NCBI GenBank assembly: GCA_900548905.1
Contig: URMK01000017.1
Span: forward strand, 1 to 64,000
Direction: 5' to 3'
DNA: 64,000 bases
Source of the DNA: an uncultured Lachnospiraceae bacterium
GTDB lineage: Bacteria > Bacillota > Clostridia > Lachnospirales > Lachnospiraceae
Part shown: in pieces, positions 43,057-52,294 of the stretch
Layout: each line of letters begins with the position of its first letter
Numbering within the stretch: the stretch's first letter is position 1
Notes under the pieces: generated by a model
Told to the model about the DNA's origin: nothing
Database searches by the model: none
Seen by the model: only the letters and a program-made list of their open reading frames with translations
Position numbers and translations under genes: made by a program

Positions 43057-43962
43057 TTACTGCAGGTACTTTTCTTCATAATCCGCTATACGCTCCGGGC
43101 CGTCCAAAACCTGCCGCTCAATATACAAAAGGCGGTCCGGTGTGGTGGAAATAGCCCATTTTACCAGCGTGATAGCGTTGTTTTCTATTTCCAGGCCGGT
43201 GATACACTGGGGATGGACACAGCTTCCGTCGTTAAAATAAGGGCATTCCCCCGGATGAGGGAAAACCGGACGGTGGGTATGGCCGGCTATCAGGATTTTA
43301 TGATACGTATTGGCATAGGAGCAGAGATCCTTTTCTATTTTTTCCACCAGCTTCATGGAGCGTCCGGCTCCGGTTGGGGCTTTAAAGCCCACCAGCTCCA
43401 GGGGACGCCATACATACCGGACAAGGAACCTTCCCAGAGGCCACAGTTCGTCGTTCAGCAGGCTTCCCTGATGGCCATGGACGAGGAATAAACGGCTGTT
43501 GTCTTCTTCATTCTGCAGAATCAGCCCTTCGGGGAAAGGGATTTTATTCAGGAAGGTATCTTCTTTTTTTATGGTATCGCAGTAATAATTCCGACATTCC
43601 TGCTTCAGCAGGTTGCGGCGGCGTTTTACGATATCATGGTTCCCATACATCATATAGAGGCGTTTCTGGCGGTAAAAATCATTCATCAGCCGGAAAACCC
43701 GGCTGTGTGTCCGCAGGATGACGTTGATGGAACGGTTCTCCCACAGCTCATCGCCATCCCCCAGTTCAATATAGGTAAATCCATGATCGTAGTAATATTC
43801 CAGCGCTCCGTAAAAAATGTTCTGGTTGGGTAAAAAATTATCGGCCACATTTCCCTGCCCCCGGTGACAGTCGCTCATGATGATGAATTTGGAATCCTTC
43901 TGGTAGGGGATTACCGGTGAGCGTTTATAGAGCTTTTCAAGCTTTGTGTATACACGGGGCAT
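43057..43962 (-). CDS. Metallophosphoesterase
   Basis: 301 residues. Motifs: FIIMSDCHRG (Asp, His), IELGDGDELWE, MYGNHDIV, and AGHTHRPVFP near the end; also LVHGHQGSLLND. The metal site is complete. The architecture resembles UDP-2,3-diacylglucosamine hydrolase-like proteins, but that pathway is not expected here. ATG 43962 has GGGAGG eight bases upstream. The gene follows the DUF4474 gene at a 21-base gap, so they are cotranscribed. Confidence 0.88.
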   Translation of the reverse strand: MPRVYTKLEKLYKRSPVIPYQKDSKFIIMSDCHRGQGNVADNFLPNQNIFYGALEYYYDHGFTYIELGDGDELWENRSINVILRTHSRVFRLMNDFYRQKRLYMMYGNHDIVKRRRNLLKQECRNYYCDTIKKEDTFLNKIPFPEGLILQNEEDNSRLFLVHGHQGSLLNDELWPLGRFLVRYVWRPLELVGFKAPTGAGRSMKLVEKIEKDLCSYANTYHKILIAGHTHRPVFPHPGECPYFNDGSCVHPQCITGLEIENNAITLVKWAISTTPDRLLYIERQVLDGPERIADYEEKYLQ

Positions 43963-43983
43963 GGTAGTCACCTCCCATAGCAG

Positions 43984-45285
43984 TTACCTCCCGTCGCAGG
44001 AATTATCCTGGTTTTCGCCGCAGTCGCCGCCGCGTTTTATGCTGCAGTAGGTCTTTTGATATCCGCCGCAGACAGTGTTTCCGCAGCCGCACGAGTAAGG
44101 GCGGCATTCACCGCAGTTATTATTGCAGCGGCACGGATCCGGAGGACAGCAGTTATCACAGCAGTCATAAGGCGTACAGATTCGGTTAGGCAGCCTTTTT
44201 CCGCCGCAGGGCCTGGAGGGGCAGGGCGGGCAAGGGGGACAAGGAGGACAGGGCGGGCAAGGAGGACAAGGCGGGCATGGCTTCGGCGGGCATGGCCCGG
44301 GAGGGCACGGTTTCGGAGGATAAGGCTTCGGCGGCGGTACCGGATGAGGCTTGTGGCCGCCGTGGATAAGGTCGAGCAGCCAGGAAAACGCTTCATAAAA
44401 TCCACGTGCATATAAGGAATGCATACAGAACTCATACAGTTCCGGAACCATATTTTTCAGATACTCCAGTTTATCCAGGGTATCTTTATATTTGTGGGTT
44501 ACCTGGTTATAGAGGATACAGTTGTTATGGTTGGTGGTCTGCACCACGGCCTTCGGAATGTTATCCTGGGTAGCGGGCTGTTCGCTGTGGGGCACGGTGT
44601 AATGAATCGTTACCGTATTCTTACGGACTGCGTATTCATGAGGCTGGTACCCCAGGCCGGTGAGGGCGTTCACAAAAGCGTTCCGCATTTCGGGATCCGT
44701 GAATTTGATCCGGGCATCCATGGAAAGGGAATCCGGGGAAGAAAATTCGCCGAGCCGGAAGCCGGTCAGCCACCAGTGGGTGGCATTGCATTTAAACAAT
44801 GTTTTTCCGTTTTTACGGAGAACAAAGCTCATAGGAAGCATTTCATGATCCTGTGCGCTTTCATAAAAGGGACCGGAGAAACCTTCCACGGAAACATCTT
44901 CCTTATCCGTGTTATAAATACCGATTTCACCGCCGGTGGTGATGCCGTACTGGCCTTTCCACAGCTCAATGAGCCAACGTTTGTTATTATAGGAAAAAGT
45001 CACCGGTTCACAATGCATCACCATATTGAAGCCGGGAGAGCCTTCGTCATAAAGACGGCAATAGCCCATTTCCCGCTGCCAGCAGTTTTGCAGGGAATAA
45101 AAAATGTCCCGGTGCCTGTCATAGGCAAAGCCGGCATTTTCCAGATCCTGGTTCAGCTGTGTCTGCTGACTGTTTTTATCCTTTGTAGGAGAGAAGCGGC
45201 GCGAGCGGATTTTCCAAATGATCAAAAATAAAAGAAGACCCAGAACGAGCGCGCCGGCAATACATAAAACAATAATCTTTATCAT
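43984..45285 (-). CDS. DUF4474 protein with Cys-Pro-Pro repeat tail
   Basis: 433 residues. One N-terminal membrane helix (IIVLCIAGALVLGLLLFLII) and a DUF4474 domain (about 50-240: FSYNNKRWLIELWKGQYGITT, EIGIYNT). After residue 315 the chain becomes proline-rich, with six consecutive CPP units, then a Cys/Gly/Asn-rich end with more than ten cysteines. The tail is unusual and could bind metal or form disulfides; it may lie outside the cell. DUF4474 function is unknown. Confidence 0.8.
   Translation of the reverse strand: MIKIIVLCIAGALVLGLLLFLIIWKIRSRRFSPTKDKNSQQTQLNQDLENAGFAYDRHRDIFYSLQNCWQREMGYCRLYDEGSPGFNMVMHCEPVTFSYNNKRWLIELWKGQYGITTGGEIGIYNTDKEDVSVEGFSGPFYESAQDHEMLPMSFVLRKNGKTLFKCNATHWWLTGFRLGEFSSPDSLSMDARIKFTDPEMRNAFVNALTGLGYQPHEYAVRKNTVTIHYTVPHSEQPATQDNIPKAVVQTTNHNNCILYNQVTHKYKDTLDKLEYLKNMVPELYEFCMHSLYARGFYEAFSWLLDLIHGGHKPHPVPPPKPYPPKPCPPGPCPPKPCPPCPPCPPCPPCPPCPPCPSRPCGGKRLPNRICTPYDCCDNCCPPDPCRCNNNCGECRPYSCGCGNTVCGGYQKTYCSIKRGGDCGENQDNSCDGR
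44217..44340 (-). repeat. 9-bp period minisatellite coding Cys/Pro repeats
   Basis: On the reverse strand, tandem 9-base units encode CPP repeats in the DUF4474 gene. Flanking units diverge into KPCPP, GPCPP and KPYPP. It is coding, in frame, and probably length-variable. Confidence 0.7.
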
Positions 45286-45491
45286 AATGTAATGCTCCTT
45301 TATATAGGCATTCTGTTTCCTGATATACCATATGCGTAATTCGACAAAAGGTGACAGAGGAAATTTGTGGTTGCCGGTCCGGCGATAGTATTGTAAGCTG
45401 ATAGTAAGATCGGGAAACTGTTGTGGGACGTTTTATTTCCGCGGGCAGCGAACTGCGGTGTATTTGACTTTGTGACAGGAGGGTATGGGGT

Positions 45492-46607
45492 ATGGCAGAG
45501 ATTGCTTTCCGGGTTCCGTTTTCCGGGTTTGCGTCAACTACGTTTATTAATTGTTTTACGTCGGTTTATATGTATCTGGAGGGGATGGGGTGTCCGGACG
45601 GGAAGGTGACATATTGCAGCCAGTGGGAGAACGGGCAGTGTAACAGCTGCGGAAACTGTGCGACCAAACCTCATGCGGCGCAGGAAAGGATGTTTTTCCT
45701 GTTTGATACCGTGTGCGGGCATAGTGCGCTGCGCTGCCGGTTTGACGGTACGGTTACGGAAATGGAAAAAAGGATTAATGAGGCTGATTTCTATGACGGA
45801 GGTTCTGCGGATACTATAGAATTCCTGTTCGGCTTTGCGGGTTATGGGTATCGGACGGTGACAGAAGCTGCTGCGTTCCGGGATGAGATTGCAGCTTCTG
45901 TGGGCAAGGACAGGCCTGTAATTGCGAAGCTGAAAGATAACAGTGTCCCGTATGCGGTCCTTTCAGGGCTAAACGGGGATGATATTATCTGTCCGGATTT
46001 CAGGTGTGCCCAGAAATCACCGGATCCGGCGGTTACTTTAGGGGGCATAGAAGCATTGTATCTTGTGGGGGATAAGACGGTGCCGAAGTATTCGCTTGCC
46101 GACGGGTTAAAACGGATAGAGCAGGTAATGGATTTTGGCCTGGCGGAAAAACTTTGGGAGGGATACAAGAAAAAAATGGGGACATATGGTCCCGACAGCC
46201 TTGGCGGGGATACCCCCGACGGAAGAAAAGTGCGGATGAAGAGGCTTGCGGAAACAATGTGGCACACGTTTAACAGTCATAATTTTGCCGAGGTTTTCCG
46301 GTCATATCTCCCGGATTCCGGGAGCAGGAGCGTTTATGATGGGATAAATGACGTGGCCGTGCTTGGGAGACCGACGTTTGGGGAGTTTATCAATACGGTG
46401 AACTGGCGTTACGGCTATACCCATGATCTGGCATGGTCGCTCATCGGACTGGAGGAATGCATTGACTGGAACGACTGGAAATCCCATTACTATGGAGATA
46501 TGATAGGAGTGGTGATAGAGAAGTTAAAAGAAAACGATGAGGCGGTACTGGAATGTGTGCGTCAGATGATCAGGGTATTGGAAAACCAGGTTCCCGTAAC
46601 GGTGTAA
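45492..46607 (+). CDS. Unknown protein, BtrH-like/papain-like N-terminus
   Basis: 371 residues, soluble. N-terminal residues 15-55 hold INCFTSVYMYLEGMG and a dense cysteine cluster (YCSQWENGQCNSCGNC). A middle part with PVIAKLKDNSVPYAVLSGLNG, close in pattern to butirosin BtrH N-terminal or C39-like peptidase proteins, where a Cys and a later His would be catalytic. Identity is uncertain. GGAGGG precedes ATG 45492. It is followed by the CMD-family gene 51 bases later. Confidence 0.5.
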   Translation: MAEIAFRVPFSGFASTTFINCFTSVYMYLEGMGCPDGKVTYCSQWENGQCNSCGNCATKPHAAQERMFFLFDTVCGHSALRCRFDGTVTEMEKRINEADFYDGGSADTIEFLFGFAGYGYRTVTEAAAFRDEIAASVGKDRPVIAKLKDNSVPYAVLSGLNGDDIICPDFRCAQKSPDPAVTLGGIEALYLVGDKTVPKYSLADGLKRIEQVMDFGLAEKLWEGYKKKMGTYGPDSLGGDTPDGRKVRMKRLAETMWHTFNSHNFAEVFRSYLPDSGSRSVYDGINDVAVLGRPTFGEFINTVNWRYGYTHDLAWSLIGLEECIDWNDWKSHYYGDMIGVVIEKLKENDEAVLECVRQMIRVLENQVPVTV

Positions 46608-46658
46608 AAGCGGTTCCTCCGCTGCCCCACACAGAAGTAAGGAAAGGAAGGGCTGCTT

Positions 46659-47192
46659 ATGGCAAGAGTAAAGCTGATGACAAGAGAAGAAATGGATGAG
46701 GAGCAAAAGGCGCAGTATGACCTGTTTCCCTCCAACCTGATCAAAGGGCTTCTGCTTACCAAGACGCTGACAAAGGGATATGCGGCGTTGGGAACAGCGC
46801 TCCGTTTTACGAAGCTGTCCCCCGATATACGCGAGTTTGTGATTGTCAGGGTGGCGTATCTGAGCCGCTGTGAATATGAACTCATGCAGCACAGAGGATT
46901 GGCAAAGCAGCAGGGATGGAAGGAAGAGGATATCAAAGCGATTGCGGAGAATGACGGGGAATATTTCGATGAGCGGATGCGGGCCGTCCTGACATTTGTC
47001 AACGAATGTGTAACGCAGGTCAAGGCATCGGAAAATACCTGGAAAACTCTGAAAAATTACCTGGATGAGGAAGAAACGGCGGAGCTGATTATACTGATTG
47101 GGCATTATATGACGACGGCAAGATTTTTGGAAAATCTCGAAATCGATCTGGATGACGAGCCGACTTCATGGGATAATATCACCCGGCAATGA
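46659..47192 (+). CDS. Carboxymuconolactone decarboxylase-family protein
   Basis: 177 residues, all-helical AhpD/CMD fold: KLSPDIREFVIVRVAYLSRC, EYELMQHRGLAKQQGW, and ELIILIGHYMTTARFLENL. The family's redox CxxC is reduced to a single Cys followed by EYELMQH, so peroxidase-type chemistry by a disulfide is unlikely. Function remains unknown. AAGGAAGGG upstream of ATG. Confidence 0.8.
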   Translation: MARVKLMTREEMDEEQKAQYDLFPSNLIKGLLLTKTLTKGYAALGTALRFTKLSPDIREFVIVRVAYLSRCEYELMQHRGLAKQQGWKEEDIKAIAENDGEYFDERMRAVLTFVNECVTQVKASENTWKTLKNYLDEEETAELIILIGHYMTTARFLENLEIDLDDEPTSWDNITRQ

Positions 47193-47214
47193 CGGGGCAT
47201 GTTCGCTGCTCCCC

Positions 47215-47994
47215 TTACAGGTGGGGAATAATGTTACCCTCCCATTCGCGGCTGGCAGGAACACCTGCCAGCCAGGCAATGGTGGGAGCAAGATCCAGCA
47301 GGCAGGCGTTTTCCAGCTTTCTTCCCTGTTCAAAGGACTTGCCGTAAAAGAACATGGGAATGGTCATATCCTCCGGACAGTCCTCACCATGGGTCCGTTC
47401 ATGTCCCCCATGATCAGCAGTGATGATCAGGTGATAATCCTGCCCTGCCGTCCGGTAAATCTGTTCCGCACAGGAGAGGGCATTGCGCAGCTGCTCCAGG
47501 TATTCCGGGGACATCCAGCCGTGATCATGACCGCCTTTTTCATCGGTTTCCACAAGATGCAGGAAAAGAAAATCCGGGGCCTTGCGCGAAAGAAGCTTAA
47601 GAAGCTGATCGGTGAGCAGACGGTCGGAATTTTCTTCCTCATAGGCATTGAAATAGGCAGTATATTTCATGGTTTCCGACTGCCAGATATGACGGATGGG
47701 TTCCCAGTTGTAAAAGGCGGCGCATTTTTTACCTGCCCTGTTCAGCTGCTCGGCAATTCCCCTGACCGGCCGTATAGGTGAAGTATATACGTTGGAAAGG
47801 ATTCCGTGGCGCTGCGGTGGGATGCCGTAAAACATGGAGGTATGGCAGGGAAGGGTTACCGGAGGGAGGACGGAGCGGCCGTTCAGGGTATAGCTACTCT
47901 TTTTCATCAGCTCCCGGGAAAAGGGATGACCGCAGGCGGTGAAGCCGTCGGGGCGCATACCGTCAATGGATATGAGTATCATTTTTTCATTCAT
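47215..47994 (-). CDS. Alkaline-phosphatase superfamily phosphodiesterase
   Basis: 259 residues, no signal peptide. Core: LISIDGMRPDGF (metal Asp), LPPVTLPCHTSMFYGI with the catalytic Thr in VTLPCHT, and ITADHGGHERTHG (His ligands). This matches nucleotide pyrophosphatase/phosphodiesterase-type proteins, here short. It overlaps the MFS gene by eight bases, in the RpiR-MFS-phosphodiesterase operon. A phospho-compound imported by the transporter is a plausible substrate. Confidence 0.85.
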   Translation of the reverse strand: MNEKMILISIDGMRPDGFTACGHPFSRELMKKSSYTLNGRSVLPPVTLPCHTSMFYGIPPQRHGILSNVYTSPIRPVRGIAEQLNRAGKKCAAFYNWEPIRHIWQSETMKYTAYFNAYEEENSDRLLTDQLLKLLSRKAPDFLFLHLVETDEKGGHDHGWMSPEYLEQLRNALSCAEQIYRTAGQDYHLIITADHGGHERTHGEDCPEDMTIPMFFYGKSFEQGRKLENACLLDLAPTIAWLAGVPASREWEGNIIPHL

Positions 47995-49165
47995 TAGGAT
48001 TCTCCTTTTTTTTCTGTACGATTCCTACAAATAAAACAGCGAGTGAGGACAGCAGGGCCCAGGAAAGGAACATGCCGGAATAGGTATGGTTTTCCAGCCA
48101 TATTCCATAAAGGGAAGAACTGATTCCCGCACCCAGATAGGTGGCAAAATCCATAAGTCCCACAATCCTGGAAACACAGCCGCGGGATGCGTAGCGCATG
48201 GGGTAAATGGTGAGGAAGGATGTGTTTGCCAGGGATATGGAGGCAGCTGTAATACTGAGACAAACAGCAGCCGGCACCAGGGGGAGTCTGCCGGAACAAA
48301 GGGGGAGGAGGCAGCAGGAAGCAAGGGCAAGGGAAAAAATGGATACCCGGTGTTCGTTTCCTCCCAGCAGCCGGTACAACGGGGGATAAAGCAGCCTGCC
48401 GGCAAGGCTCAGGAAAGGAATGGCGAATACATAAAAGGACATGGTTACCAGATCGACATGGAAGGTTTCCATGAAATAGGATGCGGCCCAAAGATTGATA
48501 TTGTCCTTAAGGACACCATGGCACATAGCCGCGGCCAGCAGCAGTAAGAGGTTCGGTGTGAAAAGAGGAACGCAGGTATTTTCCTTCCCGCGGGAAGAAA
48601 CGGGACGGGCGGAGGAAAATAGGGACAGCACGACAAAAAATACCAGCAGGGCCAGAAATCCGGGCCATAAAAAGGCATCCCGGATGGTTCCGAAATGTAT
48701 CGCGGCTGTAGCAAGAAATACGCCCAGGATACTTCCGGTGCCCACCGAGGAAACCAGGATAGAAGCAAGAAAGGACTTGCGGCGGGGCGGGAAATAGGCT
48801 GCAATAGTCCTCAGCAGAGGCCCCCAAAGCATGGATTGGGCAAAGCCGTTGATTCCCCATAAAAGGATGATAACCCTGCTGTCGGGAAGAAAACCGATCC
48901 CCAGATTGGATGCCGCAGTAAGGAACAGCCCCGACATTACCATGAGTTTCGGCGGGAAAATATCCCCCAGGAAGCCGTTGAGAAGCTGCCCCGCGGAATA
49001 AAAAAGGAAAAAACCGCCTCCCATAATCCCGATCTGAGAGGCGGACATGAGCTGTTCCTCCTGCATAACAGGAGAAGCCACCGTCAGATTCAGCCGGGCT
49101 ATGTACAATGAAGCATAGGCAAGATACGAAACAAGGAACAGAAGCCGGCCGGCCGCTTTTTTCAT
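47987..49165 (-). CDS. MFS transporter
   Basis: 392 residues and about 12 hydrophobic helices. The start MKKAAGRLLFLVSYLAYASLYIARL and SQIGIMGGGFFLFYSAGQLLNG are typical of organophosphate/glycerol-3-phosphate-type (OPA) antiporters. It probably exchanges an organic phosphate; the specificity is inferred from the neighbouring phosphodiesterase. Its start overlaps the regulator's stop. Confidence 0.85.
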   Translation of the reverse strand: MKKAAGRLLFLVSYLAYASLYIARLNLTVASPVMQEEQLMSASQIGIMGGGFFLFYSAGQLLNGFLGDIFPPKLMVMSGLFLTAASNLGIGFLPDSRVIILLWGINGFAQSMLWGPLLRTIAAYFPPRRKSFLASILVSSVGTGSILGVFLATAAIHFGTIRDAFLWPGFLALLVFFVVLSLFSSARPVSSRGKENTCVPLFTPNLLLLLAAAMCHGVLKDNINLWAASYFMETFHVDLVTMSFYVFAIPFLSLAGRLLYPPLYRLLGGNEHRVSIFSLALASCCLLPLCSGRLPLVPAAVCLSITAASISLANTSFLTIYPMRYASRGCVSRIVGLMDFATYLGAGISSSLYGIWLENHTYSGMFLSWALLSSLAVLFVGIVQKKKENPNE

Positions 49166-50022
49166 GATTTTCCCTTCTTTCTAATCCCTTCCAGTATGTC
49201 ATTCCGGCTTCTAATGTGTCCCGCTGCAGTTTCGCCGCCTCTGAGAGCGAGGATGACGGCAATCGCATCCAGGATACAGATGTGGGAAAGCCTGGCGGAA
49301 ACGGCTTCCACCGGGTAATTCATATCGTCAGGATAGGCGGTGAGGGAGTAATCCGCTGCCTTTGCCAGAGGGCTTGTACTGTAACTGGTAATGGCTGCCG
49401 TAACCGCCCCCCGCTGTCCGGCCAGCCGAAGGGCTTCCAGGGTGGCCTCTGTGCGCCCGCTGTGGCTGATTGCTATAGCCAGATCGCCTTTTCCCATATT
49501 TCCGGCAGCTACAGGCATAAAAAGGATATCCCTGTAGCTGGAGGCGGGATATCCCAGCTGAAGGAAACGGTATTCGGCATCCTCCGCAATGGGAGAGGAG
49601 GTACCCACACCGAAAATGCAGATACGGCCCGCGCTGGTCAGTTCATGGATTAACGCGTCCACAACGGAAAAATCCAGCATAGATAAGGTGTTTTGCAGCG
49701 TACGAACACTGGAGTCAAATACTTTCCGCGCTGCTTCCCGGGAGGTGTCGCCGGCCGAAAGCAGAGGGATAACAGGTTCCTGGCGGCGTGCCAGTTCCAT
49801 GGCAAGAGAGAGCCGGAATTGGGAAAAACCGGAATAACCCGTGGATTTACAGAAGCGGATCACGGCGGAACCGGCGGTTCCTGTGGCCTCAGCCAGGCCT
49901 GCGACATTCATATCCACCACCGCTTCACTGTTGGCAAGGATATAATCGGCAATCTGCCGTTCGATTTTGGTTAAATGGTTATAATGATTACGGATGGCGG
50001 CAAGGCAGACTTCATTGTCCAT
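49162..50022 (-). CDS. MurR/RpiR-family transcriptional regulator
   Basis: 286 residues. HTH_6 at residues 1-75 (YNHLTKIERQIADYILANSE, then TAGSAVIRFCKSTGYSGFSQFR) and SIS domain from about 120 (AGRICIFGVGTSSPIAEDAEYRF, AISHSGRTEATLEALRLA). SIS domains bind sugar phosphates. It heads the operon and probably controls it through the palindrome at 50044-50062. Confidence 0.92.
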   Translation of the reverse strand: MDNEVCLAAIRNHYNHLTKIERQIADYILANSEAVVDMNVAGLAEATGTAGSAVIRFCKSTGYSGFSQFRLSLAMELARRQEPVIPLLSAGDTSREAARKVFDSSVRTLQNTLSMLDFSVVDALIHELTSAGRICIFGVGTSSPIAEDAEYRFLQLGYPASSYRDILFMPVAAGNMGKGDLAIAISHSGRTEATLEALRLAGQRGAVTAAITSYSTSPLAKAADYSLTAYPDDMNYPVEAVSARLSHICILDAIAVILALRGGETAAGHIRSRNDILEGIRKKGKS

Positions 50023-50043
50023 AGTAGGAGCTCCCCTTTTTGA

Positions 50044-50062
50044 AATAGAATTAAATTCTATT
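50044..50062. promoter_or_regulatory. RpiR-type operator candidate
   Basis: AATAGAATT A AATTCTATT is a perfect palindrome around a central A, 22 bases upstream of the RpiR start, in AT-rich promoter DNA. A second perfect palindrome AATTGTACAATT lies at 50156-50167. Confidence 0.55.
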
Positions 50063-50326
50063 ATATAGCATTGAATTTATAATTTCATTATAAATGAAAA
50101 CAAGTAAATGTCAAGGGAAAAATTCAGCCTTATTTTCGAATATGTTATAATTCCGAATTGTACAATTAAATTAAATTTCCGTTCCGTTTCTTTAATGAAG
50201 CGGGAATTGCTGCATGTTATAGTAAAAACAGCAATTGCCGGATTGTCCAAAAGAAGGTATGATGAAGAAAACCCGGTGCATGAACCGTCCCTTTGCTCCG
50301 GCGGAAAAAGAAAGGAACGGCAGACA

Positions 50327-51169
50327 GTGAACCCGGTAGAGAAGGATTTAACAGGACTTTTGACGGACAGAAGCTATGACGTTGGAATTGAGACGATTCG
50401 TAAGATACGCTTTCCCGCAAATTACAGATTTGACAGCCACGCCCATCCCCAGGTGGAGATCAATTATATTAATTCAGGCTGCTGCATGATGGAGGTGGAG
50501 GATGTGATCGTGCCTTTGAAAAGGGGGAGCTGTATTGTTGTCAATCCCTGTAAAAAGCACCTGTTTATGGTGGACGTGAGCAAATCCTGTTCCATTACAC
50601 AGTTGATCTATCAGGTTTCCCTTCCGGGAAAGATACCGGAAACGCTGGCCTGTTTCCGGTATGACCGGCCTTTTTATGTGTTTCAGGACTGTGAGGAATT
50701 ATGCGGCCTGCTGGAGACAATCGGCCGGTATTACAAAAAAAGGCAGGAGGATGATTTCCGGAAGGCCCAGCTGGATTTTTCCATGCTGCAGCTGTATGCC
50801 ATGCTGAGCCGTTATATGGAAAAGGAGCGGCTGCAGGCGGATATCCGACAGGGCAAGCTGGGAGAAGCCCTGGAACGGATCCGCAGCAGGCTGGAGGAAG
50901 ATATTAACATAGAAGAGCTGGCAAAGGAGCTGGGGGTGAGTTCCCGTTACCTGCGCAAGGCCTTCGAAGAGCGCATCGGCATCAGCTGTTCCCATTATAT
51001 TGCCATGCTCCGCATTGCCAGGGCGAAGGAGCTGTTAGGGGACTGGGAAAAAGGGATCACCCAGGTGGCGGCCCTCACCGGCTTTAACAGTCCCCAGTAT
51101 TTCTGCCGTATGTTTAAAAAGTATACGGGGATGACACCGGTCGAGTACCGGAATACGGGGAAAGAGTGA
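50327..51169 (+). CDS. AraC-family regulator with cupin N-terminus
   Basis: 280 residues from GTG 50327, about 11 bases after AAAGGA. The sensor part contains FPANYRFDSHAHPQVEINYI and GSCIVVNPCKKHLF. The double HTH is INIEELAKELGVSSRYLRKA with EERIGISCSHYIA and a second HTH ending GMTPVEYRN. The frame extends upstream to 50108 but is non-conserved and contains palindromic promoter-like DNA. It lies 24 bases before the URO-D gene and probably activates it. Confidence 0.85.
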   Translation: MNPVEKDLTGLLTDRSYDVGIETIRKIRFPANYRFDSHAHPQVEINYINSGCCMMEVEDVIVPLKRGSCIVVNPCKKHLFMVDVSKSCSITQLIYQVSLPGKIPETLACFRYDRPFYVFQDCEELCGLLETIGRYYKKRQEDDFRKAQLDFSMLQLYAMLSRYMEKERLQADIRQGKLGEALERIRSRLEEDINIEELAKELGVSSRYLRKAFEERIGISCSHYIAMLRIARAKELLGDWEKGITQVAALTGFNSPQYFCRMFKKYTGMTPVEYRNTGKE

Positions 51170-51193
51170 ACGGTTACGGGAAGGAGAAGGAAA

Positions 51194-52255
51194 ATGACAA
51201 ACAGAGAGAATTTTTTATCGTTAATAAGGCGTACCGGTTATGAATGGGTTCCGGTGGAATTCAGCTTATGCCCTTACCTGGAAGAAAGGCTGTTAAAGGA
51301 AATGGGTGTGGAAGATTATCAGGAGTATTTCCGCTTTCCCTGGCGCATGGTGGAGGATATCAGGCTTCCCGGCCACGATGTACAGCAGTACCGCAGATTT
51401 TATCAAAGGCCTCTCGCGGAAGGCGCGGATATCGATATCTGGGGAATCGGGCATGAAAAATCCCCCAACAGTATGCACATGACCTATATGCGCCATCCGC
51501 TGGAGGACGCAGAGGATACGCAGGATTTGCAGAAATATCCCTTCCCGGATTTTGCCCACGGGGAAAATGGTCACCAGAAGGAGCAGGTGGAAGCGATCAG
51601 GAAACGGGATCAAATCGCGGTGGGGAACATGCAGACGACCATTTGGGAAACGGCGTGGTATCTGAGAGGGATGGAAAACCTGTTCTGTGATATGATGGCG
51701 GAAGAGGATACGGCGGAATTCCTCCTGGATAAGGTGCTGGAAATCTCCATGCTGCGGGCGCGCTCCTATGCCGAGGCCGGCGTGGATGTGATCTATTTCG
51801 GGGACGATATCGGCATGCAGCATACGATCATGATGAGCGAAGAGCTGTACTGCCGGTGGCTGAAGCCAAGGCTTGCCAGGCTGGTGGAAATGGTGAAGGG
51901 CATCAATCCGGATATCCTTGTTTTTTACCATTCCTGCGGCTTCATCGAGCCTTTTATCCCGCACCTGATCGAGGCGGGGATCGATGTGCTCAATCCCATC
52001 CAGAGTGAGTGTATGGATTTTAAGGCGATCTGCAGGCAATATGGCGGCCGGATTTCCTTCCACGGAACCATCGGAACCCAGACGGTAATGCCGCACGGGA
52101 CGCCGGAAGAGGTGAAAAAAGCGGTCCGGGAGAATCTTGACGCGGCCGGGGAACGGGGAGGGCTTTTCGTGGCCCCCACCCATTTGCTGGAGCCGGAGGT
52201 TCCCCTGGAGAATATTTTTGCCTATGTGGAGGCCTGCAGAGACTACCGGAAATAA
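51194..52255 (+). CDS. Uroporphyrinogen decarboxylase (URO-D) superfamily protein
   Basis: 353 residues. The URO-D-like barrel with FYHSCGFIEPFIPHLIEAGI: the H-x-C element and conserved downstream residues fit cobamide-dependent methyltransferases such as MtaA/CmuA rather than heme HemE. No haem pathway genes are nearby. It probably moves a methyl group, but corrinoid protein and acceptor are not in the window. It is cotranscribed with the AraC gene. Confidence 0.8.
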   Translation: MTNRENFLSLIRRTGYEWVPVEFSLCPYLEERLLKEMGVEDYQEYFRFPWRMVEDIRLPGHDVQQYRRFYQRPLAEGADIDIWGIGHEKSPNSMHMTYMRHPLEDAEDTQDLQKYPFPDFAHGENGHQKEQVEAIRKRDQIAVGNMQTTIWETAWYLRGMENLFCDMMAEEDTAEFLLDKVLEISMLRARSYAEAGVDVIYFGDDIGMQHTIMMSEELYCRWLKPRLARLVEMVKGINPDILVFYHSCGFIEPFIPHLIEAGIDVLNPIQSECMDFKAICRQYGGRISFHGTIGTQTVMPHGTPEEVKKAVRENLDAAGERGGLFVAPTHLLEPEVPLENIFAYVEACRDYRK

Positions 52256-52294
52256 GCGGCAGCCCGCAGGGGCCGGTACCGGTAAGGGCGGCCT

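Noticed and set aside
44217..44340. CRISPR-like array
   Set aside because: The 9-base units have no spacers and encode the CPP repeats of a gene in frame.
50108..50326. N-terminal extension of the AraC regulator
   Set aside because: The segment contains palindromic promoter-like DNA and is not cupin-like. GTG 50327 leads directly into the sensor domain.
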